Shown here one piece after another: positions 17,109 through 25,402 of a DNA stretch of 64,000 bases. The DNA is from Rathayibacter sp. VKM Ac-2760. Lineage in GTDB: Bacteria > Actinomycetota > Actinomycetes > Actinomycetales > Microbacteriaceae. Where the stretch lies: contig NZ_CP047173.1 of NCBI RefSeq assembly GCF_009834185.1, positions 4,154,001 to 4,218,000 on the forward strand. Direction: 5' to 3'. Each line of letters opens with the position of its first letter. Position 1 is the first letter of the stretch. The notes under the pieces were generated by a model. The model did not search any database, was not told the DNA's origin, and worked only from the letters and a program-made list of their open reading frames with translations. A program made the position numbers and the translations under genes.

Positions 17109-18289
17109 GCGAGAACGAGACCATCGAGCCAGAGACCCCGCTGAGCCTCGACGACATCCTCGAGGACGAGCTGCTGGTCGCGCCGGAGAAGTTGAAGAGG
17201 CTCACCTCGTCGGACCGACTGGAGCGCGCCTTCCTCGAGATCGTCGAGTTCAGGCGGGCCGAGGGCCGGCTCCCCAGCTCGCAGACGCGCCACATCGCCG
17301 AGCGAAAGCTTGGAGCGCGCCTGGACGGGTTCCTGGCCAACGAGGAGAAGGCCAAAGCGGTAATGCACCTCGACGAGTTCGGGTTACTCGAGGCTCCAAA
17401 AGCGCCGGCGTCCATCGACGAGCTGCTGGAGGGCGACGACCTCGACGAGCTGCTGGGCGACGAGTCTGGGATCCTCGACGTGTCGGATCTGCCTGTAGTG
17501 AGGCGCCCCGAGTCGGCCGAGTCCGTGGCTCAGCGCGTGAAGGCGAAGGACTTCGCGCAGTTCGAGCCGCTGTTCAAGGTGAAACACTCCGAGCTGAAGG
17601 ACGGCACCTTCACCCTGAAGCCGTTCACGGGCATGGACATGGTCCGGGAGGGCGTGTTCTTTGTGCTCAACGGCGTGATGTGTTTCGTCGCTGAGGTCGG
17701 TGAGGACATCGACCTCGTCGTGGGCGGCAAGCGCACACAGAAGCAGCGGCTGCGCGTCGTGTTCGAGAACGGCACCGAGTCGGCCATGTACAAGCAGAGC
17801 CTGATGACACGCATGTACGAGGCGCAGGGGCAGGTCCTAGCACGCACCGGACACGATGCGAGCGAGATCCTCGACGCGGACATCGAGAGCGGCCACATCT
17901 ACGTTCTGCAGTCGATGAGCACCGACCCTCTGATCGCGAACATCAAGAACCTTCATAAGATCGGCTTCTCGACCACGAGCGTCGAGCAGCGGGTGAAGGG
18001 GGCGTCGACGTCTCCGACGTACCTGATGGCCCCGGTCAAGATCGTCGCCGATTACCGGGTGTACAACCTCAAAGCGTCAGCATTGGAAAACCTGCTGCAC
18101 CGGGTCTTCGCCGACGTTCGCCTCAACCTGACACAGGTCGACCGAAAGGGCAGCGACTACGACCCGTCGGAGTGGTTCGTCGTGCCTCGAGACGCCATCA
18201 ACCAGGCCATAGCCATGATCATGTCCGGCGAGATCACTGACTACGTCTACGACCGGCCCTCGGAGCGCCTTGTGAGGGCGCAGCCGTGA
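17105..18289 (+). CDS. GIY-YIG (T5orf172-like) nuclease, operon gene 3
   Basis: The product has 394 residues. The C-terminal domain carries GHIYVLQS near residues 263-270 and, about 20 residues later, HKIGFSTTSVEQRVKGA. These are the two strand motifs and catalytic Arg region of the T5orf172/MUG113 branch of GIY-YIG nucleases. A downstream helix (LENLLHRVF) supplies the expected Glu and EWFVVP closes the domain. The first about 140 residues are acidic (SLDDILEDELL, LLEGDDLDELLGDESGI) and may contact partner proteins. The middle is unassigned. ATG 17105 overlaps the helicase stop by 4 bp, and its own stop overlaps the next GTG by 4 bp. A DNA-cutting subunit of the system is the natural reading. 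Confidence 0.85.
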   Translation: MSENETIEPETPLSLDDILEDELLVAPEKLKRLTSSDRLERAFLEIVEFRRAEGRLPSSQTRHIAERKLGARLDGFLANEEKAKAVMHLDEFGLLEAPKAPASIDELLEGDDLDELLGDESGILDVSDLPVVRRPESAESVAQRVKAKDFAQFEPLFKVKHSELKDGTFTLKPFTGMDMVREGVFFVLNGVMCFVAEVGEDIDLVVGGKRTQKQRLRVVFENGTESAMYKQSLMTRMYEAQGQVLARTGHDASEILDADIESGHIYVLQSMSTDPLIANIKNLHKIGFSTTSVEQRVKGASTSPTYLMAPVKIVADYRVYNLKASALENLLHRVFADVRLNLTQVDRKGSDYDPSEWFVVPRDAINQAIAMIMSGEITDYVYDRPSERLVRAQP

Positions 18290-19035
18290 GCGGCTCGTCG
18301 CTCGACGCCGAGGACGGCATGTCAACCTCAGCCAACGGCCCGGTGAGTTTCGAGGATGACGGAGAGTTCCGGCATCTCGACGCGTGGAACTCCTATCAGT
18401 TCGATCCGCCACTGACGCACACAGACGCCCTCGAAGTGGATGCACGCGCACGAGAGCTCGGGTATCGGATGCTGTTCCGACGAGCCGACTACTCCATCGA
18501 GGAGATTCAAAAGCAGCTGGTCGATCGAGGGCCAAGTTCGTTCTTAGACATCGTTTGGCTTCAGGAGGACGTCTCACCCAAGGAGCCACCCATGTCCGCC
18601 GAGCAGCGTATGGCCGCGCGTCTACAGAAGCTGGCTCCAGCTAGGGAGCTGATCATCACGGATCCGTACTTGTTCACGGGGTCCAGGAAGCGCGACAGCG
18701 AGGTATACGCGGCGTCCGTGGTGCGGATGATCGCGCCCGCTTTGACGGAGGGCCTGCGCATCACGGCCGTCGTCAGTCCGTCTCAGAACAATGCGACGGT
18801 GAGGACCGCCGTCCTCGAGCAGCTACATGCTCGCAATCAAGATCTAGACATCAACATCGTCGAGGCCGACGACTTCCACGACCGATTTTGGATCGCAGAC
18901 CGCGACCGCGGTCTGATCATCGGAACGTCGCTGAACAAGATCGGTAGCCGGATCTTCTTCGTCGACGAGCTCAGCCGGTCCGACGTTGCGGCTGTCCTCA
19001 CCGAATTGCATGTCATCGTCGGCCCCGGCGCGTAG
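18286..19035 (+). CDS. Phospholipase D-like (HKD-type) nuclease, operon gene 4
   Basis: The product has 249 residues. The C-terminal half has an alpha/beta domain (ELIITDPYLF, LRITAVVSP) ending in HDRFWIADRDRGLIIGTSLNKIGSRIFFV. HDRFWIAD at 198-205 aligns with the H-x-K-x4-D motif of PLD-family nucleases, with Arg in the Lys position, as in many single-motif defence proteins that dimerise. The N-terminal 100 residues are unassigned. GTG 18286 overlaps the preceding stop by 4 bp. With a GIY-YIG protein already in the operon, two different nuclease folds are encoded side by side. Whether this one cuts DNA, RNA or acts as a scaffold is unknown. Confidence 0.82.
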   Translation: MSGSSLDAEDGMSTSANGPVSFEDDGEFRHLDAWNSYQFDPPLTHTDALEVDARARELGYRMLFRRADYSIEEIQKQLVDRGPSSFLDIVWLQEDVSPKEPPMSAEQRMAARLQKLAPARELIITDPYLFTGSRKRDSEVYAASVVRMIAPALTEGLRITAVVSPSQNNATVRTAVLEQLHARNQDLDINIVEADDFHDRFWIADRDRGLIIGTSLNKIGSRIFFVDELSRSDVAAVLTELHVIVGPGA

Positions 19036-19061
19036 TTAACATCGATGCCGCAGCCTGTCTC

Positions 19062-19892
19062 ATGATGAACAATGCAGAACACCTGATCGAGCGCACGGCG
19101 TTTCCGCGCAATGCGGAGACGGCGAGACCGCTCGAAAGTGACTTCGGCGGGCAGTTTGAATGGTTCTGGGGCGCGCCGGATGTAATGCGCGCAGCAGCCT
19201 CAAGTGGCGCTCTGCGTCGTCTTCCTGCGTCCCCGAGATACGGTGACCCCCACGCGCAGTCGCTCGGCTATTGGTCAGCGCTACAGACGCTGCTGTTGCA
19301 TCGCCTCGGCTGGACTCGTCCGGATCTTGGTTTAACCTGGTGGTACGAGGCCGGCAAGCCATCTGACGATGCAACTCTTCGGACAATCCGCGAGGTGTGG
19401 GACGCGGATGGGAATCTCGACATTATTTTGGCCTGGCTCCTTCGTCGCCGCGCGGTCTTCCCCGTGGGACGTCCAGGACAAGCATGCACCCCCTCAGCAG
19501 ATTCGGAAAGGCCACTCCCCGACCGTTGGGATCGCTGGTTGCGTGATTATCAGGCATCGCCCCGGGCCTCGAGTTACGAGTGGATCAATCTGCTGGAGGG
19601 CGATTCTCTGCACCTATCGGGCCACATAGGGGATGACGGCACTGTTGATTCTTCCGCGTACCTCGTTCCAATAGATCCCGCGAGAAGGAAAGCTGTCTTC
19701 GTCACCTCTGCGGCTGACGCTTGGTATGCGGATCTGAAAAGGCGCGGCGACCGACTAACTGTTACCGGGAATCGGTCATGGAACGTTGACGTGTTTATTA
19801 AGCCGATTGGATTCGTCGGAACCTACCGTCGGTCAATGCAAACCGGACTTTGGTTCACAGGCCGCCATCGCTACCATATCGTCGGAAACTGA
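19062..19892 (+). CDS. Protein of unknown function next to the restriction-like operon
   Basis: The product has 276 residues, is soluble, tryptophan-rich and of unknown family. Visible elements are a helical N-terminal half (FEWFWGAPDVMRAA, LGYWSALQTLLLHRLGW, WDADGNLDIILAWLLRRRAVF) and a beta-rich C-terminal part (NLLEGDSLHLSGHIG, RRKAVFVTSAADAWYADL, GTYRRSMQTGLWFTGRHRYH). It begins 26 bp after the PLD-type gene on the same strand, so it may be cotranscribed as a fifth component. Spacing rather than overlap leaves it possibly separate. Two ATG codons (19062, 19065) are adjacent; I see no strong ribosome-binding site. No catalytic motif is apparent. Confidence 0.7.
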   Translation: MMNNAEHLIERTAFPRNAETARPLESDFGGQFEWFWGAPDVMRAAASSGALRRLPASPRYGDPHAQSLGYWSALQTLLLHRLGWTRPDLGLTWWYEAGKPSDDATLRTIREVWDADGNLDIILAWLLRRRAVFPVGRPGQACTPSADSERPLPDRWDRWLRDYQASPRASSYEWINLLEGDSLHLSGHIGDDGTVDSSAYLVPIDPARRKAVFVTSAADAWYADLKRRGDRLTVTGNRSWNVDVFIKPIGFVGTYRRSMQTGLWFTGRHRYHIVGN

Positions 19893-20015
19893 CGACGCAA
19901 CTCATGCACCTTGGACACGGTTGACGTCACAGGTCTGCACTTGTGTGACGAGGCTGTCCGGAACGGGTCAGCGGGGTACACGCGTGCGCATCAGCGGGCC
20001 TGCCATGCTGACCGC

Positions 20016-20717
20016 ATGAGTATGCCCAGCGATCTGCTCGCTGTTCTCGTTGACGCAGACAACGTGCCGCCCTCGAGGATCGGGGCGGTGCTGACGGAGG
20101 TCGCTCGCTTCGGTACGGCATCCGTGAAGCGGGTCTACGGCGACTGGACGACGCCGCAGCTGACCAGTTGGAAGGCGGCCGCGAGCGAGCACGTGATCCA
20201 GCCCATGGAGCAGTTCGCCCACACGAGGGGTAAGAACTCCACCGACAGCACACTGATCATCGACGCCATGGACTTGCTCTACACGCGCCGGTTCCGAGGA
20301 TTCTGCATCGTGTCCTCCGACAGCGACTTCACCCGGCTCGCATCACGCATCCGCGAGGAGGGTCTCACCGTCTACGGGTTCGGAGAACGCAAGACGCCCG
20401 AGGCCTTCCGCAACGCCTGCGATCAATTCACCTACCTCGGCGTCCTCGGAGCCACGGTGACGGAGGCCGCTCCCCCAGCTCCCACGCGCACTCCGCCAGC
20501 CAAATTACGGAGCGACACCAAGCTCGTTGCAGGCTTGCGGACCAGCGTCGTGACCGCTTCCGCAGAGGACGGCTGGGCGAACCTCGCGACAGTCGGCCAG
20601 CTGATGCGCAAACGCCAGCCGGACTTCGACTCACGCAACTGGGGCTACGCGGCGCTCTCAGACCCTGGGTCTCGTCATTCCCGAGGGTGCGCTTCTGCAT
20701 CCACCGCGAAGACCTGA
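20016..20717 (+). CDS. NYN-domain RNase-like protein (LabA-type), C-terminus probably damaged
   Basis: The product has 233 residues. A PIN-like NYN domain is clear. LLAVLVDADNVPPSRIG (Asp13, Asp15) starts it; STDSTLIIDAMDLLYT and IVSSDSDFTRLASRIRE supply the remaining acidic metal ligands. Such proteins (LabA/DUF88) are predicted ribonucleases. A C-terminal winged-helix OST-HTH/LOTUS domain begins at DGWANLATVGQLMRKRQPDFDSRNWGYAALSD. It should continue with a hydrophobic strand but turns into PGSRHSRGCASASTAKT and stops. The next frame reads LGLVIPEGALLHPP, so a frameshift near 20660-20675 has probably clipped the RNA-binding domain. ATG 20016 precedes a second ATG two codons later. Confidence 0.8.
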   Translation: MSMPSDLLAVLVDADNVPPSRIGAVLTEVARFGTASVKRVYGDWTTPQLTSWKAAASEHVIQPMEQFAHTRGKNSTDSTLIIDAMDLLYTRRFRGFCIVSSDSDFTRLASRIREEGLTVYGFGERKTPEAFRNACDQFTYLGVLGATVTEAAPPAPTRTPPAKLRSDTKLVAGLRTSVVTASAEDGWANLATVGQLMRKRQPDFDSRNWGYAALSDPGSRHSRGCASASTAKT

Positions 20718-21094
20718 CGCGTCAACTGCGTCATGCACACCAAGCGGAGACAACGCGACGTCAGCCGTCACGGCTGTTCGAGCTGATGCAGCCCGAAACG
20801 CGTACCGGTACTACCGCGGTCTCGTTCCTGCTGCGGCGACTGACCGCTTGGCTGGTCGCCGCAACAGTGGCTGACGCAGTACTCCAAGAGGAAGTCGGTG
20901 AGGGGAACGAACCTCAAACCGCAGTTCTAGCAGCAGCGAATCTCTCCCGGGTAGATCGAATATTATCCCCGGGTTGGTGGCAGTGGATTCTGACCAGCGG
21001 TATGCGGACTACGCGCGTGGGATACGCGTTGAGCGCACACTCGCGTACCTCGAGTCCATCCCGGACCCGCTTCAGGGGATCCACGAGTGCGAGC

Positions 21095-21196
21095 GTGCAG
21101 AAGATGCCAATCGCGTTCTTCCCCCGCACCCTCACGGGCGCCCTCGTCAGCCGGCTCAAAAGCCGCAATCGGCGCGCAGCAGGCCCTCAGCGGCGA
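21095..21196 (+). pseudogene. Fragment B of ABC exporter gene (duplicate of 23801-23904)
   Basis: About 100 bp closely matching the exporter gene segment 23801-23904. It encodes VQKMPIAFFPRTLTGALVSRL where the intact gene has VQKMPIAFFTRTRTGALVSRL. Small differences and a one-base gap after CGGCTCAA break the frame. In the intact gene this segment lies after fragment A; here it lies before it. Confidence 0.8.
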
Positions 21197-21259
21197 GCAC
21201 GGTAGACGGTTCGAGTCGTGCGGCGGAGCACGACCGCCGGCCTCCGGCTGCGCCTCAGC

Positions 21260-21342
21260 GGGCTCTCCGTCCTAGGCGCGTTGCTTTGCATCGCGACGCC
21301 GATGCTCGCCGGAAAAACAGTCGACACCATCGTCTCCCGGGT
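21260..21342 (+). pseudogene. Fragment A of ABC exporter gene (duplicate of 23573-23655)
   Basis: About 80 bp similar to exporter positions 23573-23655. It encodes LSVLGALLCIATPMLAGKTVDTIVSRV against LSVIGAFLAVATPVLAGRVVDTIVAR in the intact gene. The order of A and B is reversed relative to the intact gene, so the duplicate has been rearranged as well as mutated. Confidence 0.75.
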
Positions 21343-21455
21343 CAAGACCCTCACGCACGGGCCGTACGCCCTGTCGCGCTCAAGCGGACGGCGCCTCCTA
21401 TGCTCAAGCGGGTGCACGAGCGATGACCTCATCGGCGGCACCTGAGGAGTAGGCA

Positions 21456-22259
21456 ATGCCTGTCGGGGAGATCCGATACGAGACCAAGACGGTTACCACC
21501 ATTCGAGGCCGCGAAAGCCGTTCGATCACCAAGTGGGAGAAGGAGGGCTGGGAGTTCCTCTCCCAGCAGGAGCAGCCGATGCTCCGGACGAGCCTCACCT
21601 TCCGACGCGTGAAGCCGAAGCCGCCGTGGCTCCTCGTCGGAGGAGTCGGAGGCGTACTCGTGATCCTCGCGGCCGTCATCACCGTCATGAGCCTGATCAC
21701 GGGGGATGACGAAGAGCCCGCGACTCCTTCAGCCGCGCCCACATCGGCCGCGCCCGCACAGACTCCGACGTCAGCTCCGACGCAGGCGCCAGCGGCAGTA
21801 CCGACCGAGGTGCCCGCTGACGTCTCCACCTACAACGGCGTGCCCTACGAGATCTTGTCGACGGAGCGCGGACAGAGCAGCGCCGATCTCACCCAGTACT
21901 GGGTGTTCGCGGAGGGACTCGAAGCGTCCACCACGGCCGGCCGCGATCAGATCAAGGCGATCATCAACGACGTCGCGCGCGCCGAGGGATCCAGCGCGCT
22001 CTTCGTCGAAGTCGTCAGCGACAGGGACATCGCACTCGCGGAGTCGCCTTCGACGTACGAGGCCTTCATCGCGGAGCGCGGCCTCGACTACGCACAGAAG
22101 ACGATCCCTGAGATCGAGAAGACCGGATGGCTCGCCGCCTACGCCGGAGGCTTCGACTACGACACAGGAGAGGCGAGCGACTCGGCATTCGAGATCACCT
22201 GGCTGGTGGCGTCGGACGACCCCGACTTCGAGGCATGGCAGGCGATAGTGACGGGCTGA
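21456..22259 (+). CDS. Single-pass membrane protein with extracytoplasmic domain, unknown function
   Basis: The product has 267 residues. An N-terminal cytoplasmic part of about 50 residues (YETKTVTTIRGRESRSITKWEKEGWEFLSQ) resembles small DUF4177-like folds. One transmembrane helix (PWLLVGGVGGVLVILAAVIT, about residues 50-70) follows. A Pro/Thr/Ala/Ser-rich linker of about 45 residues leads to a compact outer domain beginning VSTYNGVPYEILSTERGQSS and ending ITWLVASDDPDFEAWQ. No catalytic signature is seen. GAGGAG at 21443-21448 lies 7 bases before ATG 21456, so the start is well supported. It follows decayed sequence and converges on the next gene. Related paralogs are common in actinobacteria, without known role. 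Confidence 0.75.
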   Translation: MPVGEIRYETKTVTTIRGRESRSITKWEKEGWEFLSQQEQPMLRTSLTFRRVKPKPPWLLVGGVGGVLVILAAVITVMSLITGDDEEPATPSAAPTSAAPAQTPTSAPTQAPAAVPTEVPADVSTYNGVPYEILSTERGQSSADLTQYWVFAEGLEASTTAGRDQIKAIINDVARAEGSSALFVEVVSDRDIALAESPSTYEAFIAERGLDYAQKTIPEIEKTGWLAAYAGGFDYDTGEASDSAFEITWLVASDDPDFEAWQAIVTG

Positions 22260-22399
22260 GCTCGACGCGGCGGAACGCCTGCTGTCCCAAGCCAGCGAAT
22301 TGAAGGCGGGGACCGGACGTCCCTCGGTCTTCGGCGCCACCGGCCGACCTCACTCCGCCGTGGCCACCGAACTGCTCTAGCCCTTCCCCCAAGCAGAAC

Positions 22400-23302
22400 T
22401 CAGTCGTCGCCCTCGAGCGACGCCAACCCCGGATGCCGACCCAGCGCATCCTCGCCATGAGTCATCCTGACCGTGAGCACCGCCGCAGCCGGCACATCGA
22501 CGCCGCGGAGCATCAGCGGCTCGGCCGAATCGAACTGGGTGACGAGGGTCCAGGAGTCGACCTCTGGATAGACCGCCGTCATGGCGCTGTAGTGGAAGCT
22601 GAGCCAGCGGCCGCCGCTCACCTGGCAGACGAGCCGCTGATTCGACACGAGCAGGCGGGCCTGCTGACGATCCCGCCACTGGGCCTGCGCCTGAGCGTGC
22701 GCGACCGAGGCGTTGACCGTATTGCTGACGGCGTTGGCGAACAGGCCCGCCGCGACGAAAGCCGGTCGCCCCACGTAGAAGCCTGACGTGCGGGTGTAGG
22801 AGACGTCCCGGCCGTAGTACCGGAAGTAGTCGGCTCGGGTGTCCAGGAAGAAGACCTCGCCCAGTCCGGGGACGACGTCCCACACTCTGATCTCGGCGGG
22901 CAGCTGCCGCGCCAGCAACAGCGCGCGCAGGTCAACGGCCGCGCGCCTCCCGCGGTCCGACGCTTCCCGCGCGTCGATCGTCGCCCGTTCCGTCGCAGTG
23001 AAGCGCCCCTTCGCCCGCCGCGCGTGCCCGTGGACGACAACGGCCTGGACGATCGCCACGATCACGGCGGCAACCGGCACGAGGAACGCGGCAGCCAGCA
23101 GGGCGAGCTGCAGAAGCAAGGACTGCAGGTCCCCCTCGGCGGCCGAGAGCGATACGAGATACTGAGACCAGCCGAAGCCGACGAACGTCACGGGTGCTGA
23201 CACCAGCGGAACGATCCACCGCAGGTGCGACCGCTTACGGTACGGCCGCCCACCGAACTGCTCGGCGACCACTCCCCCGCTGCCCAGCTGATCCGTACTC
23301 AT
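22400..23302 (-). CDS. Membrane protein with two N-terminal transmembrane helices, unknown function
   Basis: The product has 300 residues from ATG 23302. Two hydrophobic helices (RWIVPLVSAPVTFVGFGW and LLLQLALLAAAFLVPVAAVIVAIVQAVVV) form a hairpin anchor. A charged segment (RRAKGRFTATERATIDAREASDRGRRA) leads into a large soluble part. There, VFFLDTRADYFRYYGRDVSY and a PH-like beta stretch (RLLVSNQRLVCQVSGGRWLSFHYSAMTAVYPEVD) can be seen. No enzyme motif is found. Its 5' end faces the ABC exporter across 129 bp, so the promoters are divergent. An upstream in-frame GTG-type extension is Arg-rich and was rejected. Function unknown. Confidence 0.7.
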   Translation of the reverse strand: MSTDQLGSGGVVAEQFGGRPYRKRSHLRWIVPLVSAPVTFVGFGWSQYLVSLSAAEGDLQSLLLQLALLAAAFLVPVAAVIVAIVQAVVVHGHARRAKGRFTATERATIDAREASDRGRRAAVDLRALLLARQLPAEIRVWDVVPGLGEVFFLDTRADYFRYYGRDVSYTRTSGFYVGRPAFVAAGLFANAVSNTVNASVAHAQAQAQWRDRQQARLLVSNQRLVCQVSGGRWLSFHYSAMTAVYPEVDSWTLVTQFDSAEPLMLRGVDVPAAAVLTVRMTHGEDALGRHPGLASLEGDD

Positions 23303-23431
23303 CTGCCCAGTTTGCCGCGAATCCGCGATCCCGAGACGGGGCGGCGCTCGATCGAGGCGCACACTGCATCAGTCGCGCGACCCCCACGGAATCCGCCCCC
23401 TCGCCCCACTTCCACAGAAGGACCCCCACAC

Positions 23432-25336
23432 ATGAGCATGGAAGGCGTCGCCTGGAGCTCCCTCTACCGGATCTCCTCCGCCCAGAGCGGCAAGCACGGC
23501 ATCTCCCGCGAGTCCGTGCGCCGGATCATGACCTTCGCGGTCCCCTACCGCGCGAAGCTCATCCTCTTCATCGGGCTCTCCGTCATCGGCGCGTTCCTCG
23601 CCGTCGCGACGCCGGTGCTCGCCGGCCGGGTGGTCGACACCATCGTCGCCCGGGGTGCGGTCGGGACGATCGTGCAGCTCGCCGTGGTCATCGCCGTCGT
23701 GGCCGTGGCCGACGCCGGAGTCTCGCTCGTCACGCGCTGGTACTCGGCGCGGATCGGCGAGGGCGTCATCCTCGACCTGCGCACCGCCGTCTTCAACCAC
23801 GTGCAGAAGATGCCGATCGCGTTCTTCACGCGCACCCGCACGGGCGCCCTCGTCAGCCGGCTCAACAACGACGTGATCGGCGCGCAGCAGGCCTTCAGCG
23901 GCACGCTCTCCGGGGTGGTCACGAACGTCGTGGCGCTGATCCTCACCCTGATCGTCATGCTCAGCACGTCCTGGCTCGTCACCGTGCTCGCGGTGATCAT
24001 GCTGCCGATCTTCCTGGTGCCCGCGCGCCGGATGGGCAGCCGGCTCGCCGCGCTGCGCCGGGAGGCCGCGGACCACAACGCGGCGATGAGCACGCAGATG
24101 ACCGAGCGGTTCTCGGCGCCCGGCGCGACCCTGGTCAAGCTGTTCGGGCGGCCCGACGAGGAGGCGGAGGAGTTCCGCGTCCGGGCCGCCCGCGTCCGCG
24201 ACATCGGGGTCCGGAGCGCGCTGCTGCAGTTCGTCTTCGTCACCGCTCTGACGCTCGTCTCCGCGCTCGCCCTCGCGCTCGTCTACGGGCTCGGCGGCGT
24301 CCTCGCGCTCGGCGGGCAGCTGGACACCGGCGCGGTCGTCACCCTCGCGCTCCTGCTCACGCGCCTCTACGCGCCGCTGACCAGCCTCGCGAACGCCCGC
24401 GTCGAGATCATGAGCGCGGTCGTCAGCTTCGAGCGGGTCTTCGAGGTGCTCGACCTCCAGCCGCTCATCAAGGAGAAGTCCGACGCGGGCACCGTCCCCG
24501 AGGGACCGGTGTCGGTCGAGTTCGACGATGTGCGCTTCGCCTACCCGTCCGCGGACAAGGTGTCGCTGGCCTCCCTCGAGGAGGTCGCCACGCTCGACAC
24601 CCGCGGCGGCGAGGAGGTGCTGCACGGCCTCTCCTTCCGGATCGAGCCGGGGCAGACCGTCGCGCTCGTCGGCACGTCGGGGGCGGGCAAGTCGACGATC
24701 GCGCAGCTGCTCTCGCGCCTCTACGACGTCGACAGCGGCGCGGTGCGCCTGGCCGGCACCGACGTCCGCGACGTCACTTTCGCCTCGATGCGGCACACCC
24801 TGGGCATGGTGACGCAGGACGGCCACCTCTTCCACGAGACGATCCTGTCCAACCTGCGCCTCGCCCGGCCGGAGTCGACCGACGACGAGGTGTGGGACGC
24901 CCTCCGCCGCGCGCGGCTCGAGCCGCTGATCCGCTCGCTGCCCGACCAGCTGGACACCCTGGTCGGCGAGCGCGGCTACCGGCTGTCCGGCGGCGAGCGC
25001 CAGCGGCTGACCATCGCGCGGCTCCTGCTCGCCCAGCCGCGCGTCGTCATCCTCGACGAGGCGACGGCGGCGCTCGACTCCACCTCGGAGGCCGCGGTGC
25101 AGGCGGCGCTGAGCGAGGCGCTCGAGGGCCGGACGGCGATGGTGATCGCGCACCGCCTGTCCACGATCCGCAGCGCGGACCTGATCCTCGTGGTCGAGGA
25201 CGGCACGATCGTCGAGCGCGGCACGCACGAGGAGCTGCTCGCCGCCGCCGGGCGCTACGAGGAGCTGCACCGGACGCAGTTCGCGGTGCAGAAGGATGTG
25301 GCGGCGGAGGAGGAGGCGGCGCTCAGCGGGAGCTGA
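23432..25336 (+). CDS. ABC exporter, fused permease and ATPase
   Basis: The product has 634 residues. The six-helix type-1 exporter domain occupies about residues 1-330 (VPYRAKLILFIGLSVIGAFLAV, FTRTRTGALVSRLNNDV coupling helix). The nucleotide-binding domain follows with Walker A GTSGAGKST, Q-loop TQDGHLF, signature LSGGERQ, Walker B VVILDEAT and switch His in AHRLST. All catalytic elements are intact. It should pump lipids, peptides or drugs outward as a homo- or heterodimer. No partner half-transporter is adjacent. ATG 23432 has AGAAGGA 8-9 bases upstream; a long upstream extension in frame overlaps the divergent gene and was rejected. The last 15 codons are duplicated at the end of the next gene, and pieces of this gene lie scrambled at 21.1-21.3 kb. 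Confidence 0.9.
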   Translation: MSMEGVAWSSLYRISSAQSGKHGISRESVRRIMTFAVPYRAKLILFIGLSVIGAFLAVATPVLAGRVVDTIVARGAVGTIVQLAVVIAVVAVADAGVSLVTRWYSARIGEGVILDLRTAVFNHVQKMPIAFFTRTRTGALVSRLNNDVIGAQQAFSGTLSGVVTNVVALILTLIVMLSTSWLVTVLAVIMLPIFLVPARRMGSRLAALRREAADHNAAMSTQMTERFSAPGATLVKLFGRPDEEAEEFRVRAARVRDIGVRSALLQFVFVTALTLVSALALALVYGLGGVLALGGQLDTGAVVTLALLLTRLYAPLTSLANARVEIMSAVVSFERVFEVLDLQPLIKEKSDAGTVPEGPVSVEFDDVRFAYPSADKVSLASLEEVATLDTRGGEEVLHGLSFRIEPGQTVALVGTSGAGKSTIAQLLSRLYDVDSGAVRLAGTDVRDVTFASMRHTLGMVTQDGHLFHETILSNLRLARPESTDDEVWDALRRARLEPLIRSLPDQLDTLVGERGYRLSGGERQRLTIARLLLAQPRVVILDEATAALDSTSEAAVQAALSEALEGRTAMVIAHRLSTIRSADLILVVEDGTIVERGTHEELLAAAGRYEELHRTQFAVQKDVAAEEEAALSGS

Positions 25337-25338
25337 GC
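25286..25338 (+). repeat. Direct repeat, left copy (exporter 3' end)
   Basis: The exporter's 3' end, encoding VQKDVAAEEEAALSGS plus stop, is repeated at 26204-26253 with about 88 percent identity and one 3-base gap. The two copies bracket the AbiEi-family gene. Confidence 0.8.
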
Positions 25339-25402
25339 ACTGAGTCCGAAGTGATGCGGCGTTCCACGCCAGCACTGGGACGTCACCCGGCGAGCGCTGT
25401 AT

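Larger units (their letters stand above)
20718..21455. other. Decayed region with scrambled ABC-exporter fragments
   Basis: No intact gene is visible in about 740 bases. The right half holds two degraded pieces copied from the exporter gene at 23432-25336 (listed separately). The left half (20718-21090) has stops in all plausible frames and no recognised similarity. This looks like the scarred right edge of the accessory island. Confidence 0.6.

Noticed and set aside
12409..19035. Assignment of the operon to DISARM or BREX
   Set aside because: No DrmA/DrmB-like pair, PglZ, BrxC or Lon-like gene is present. Methylase, helicase and PLD alone do not define those systems.
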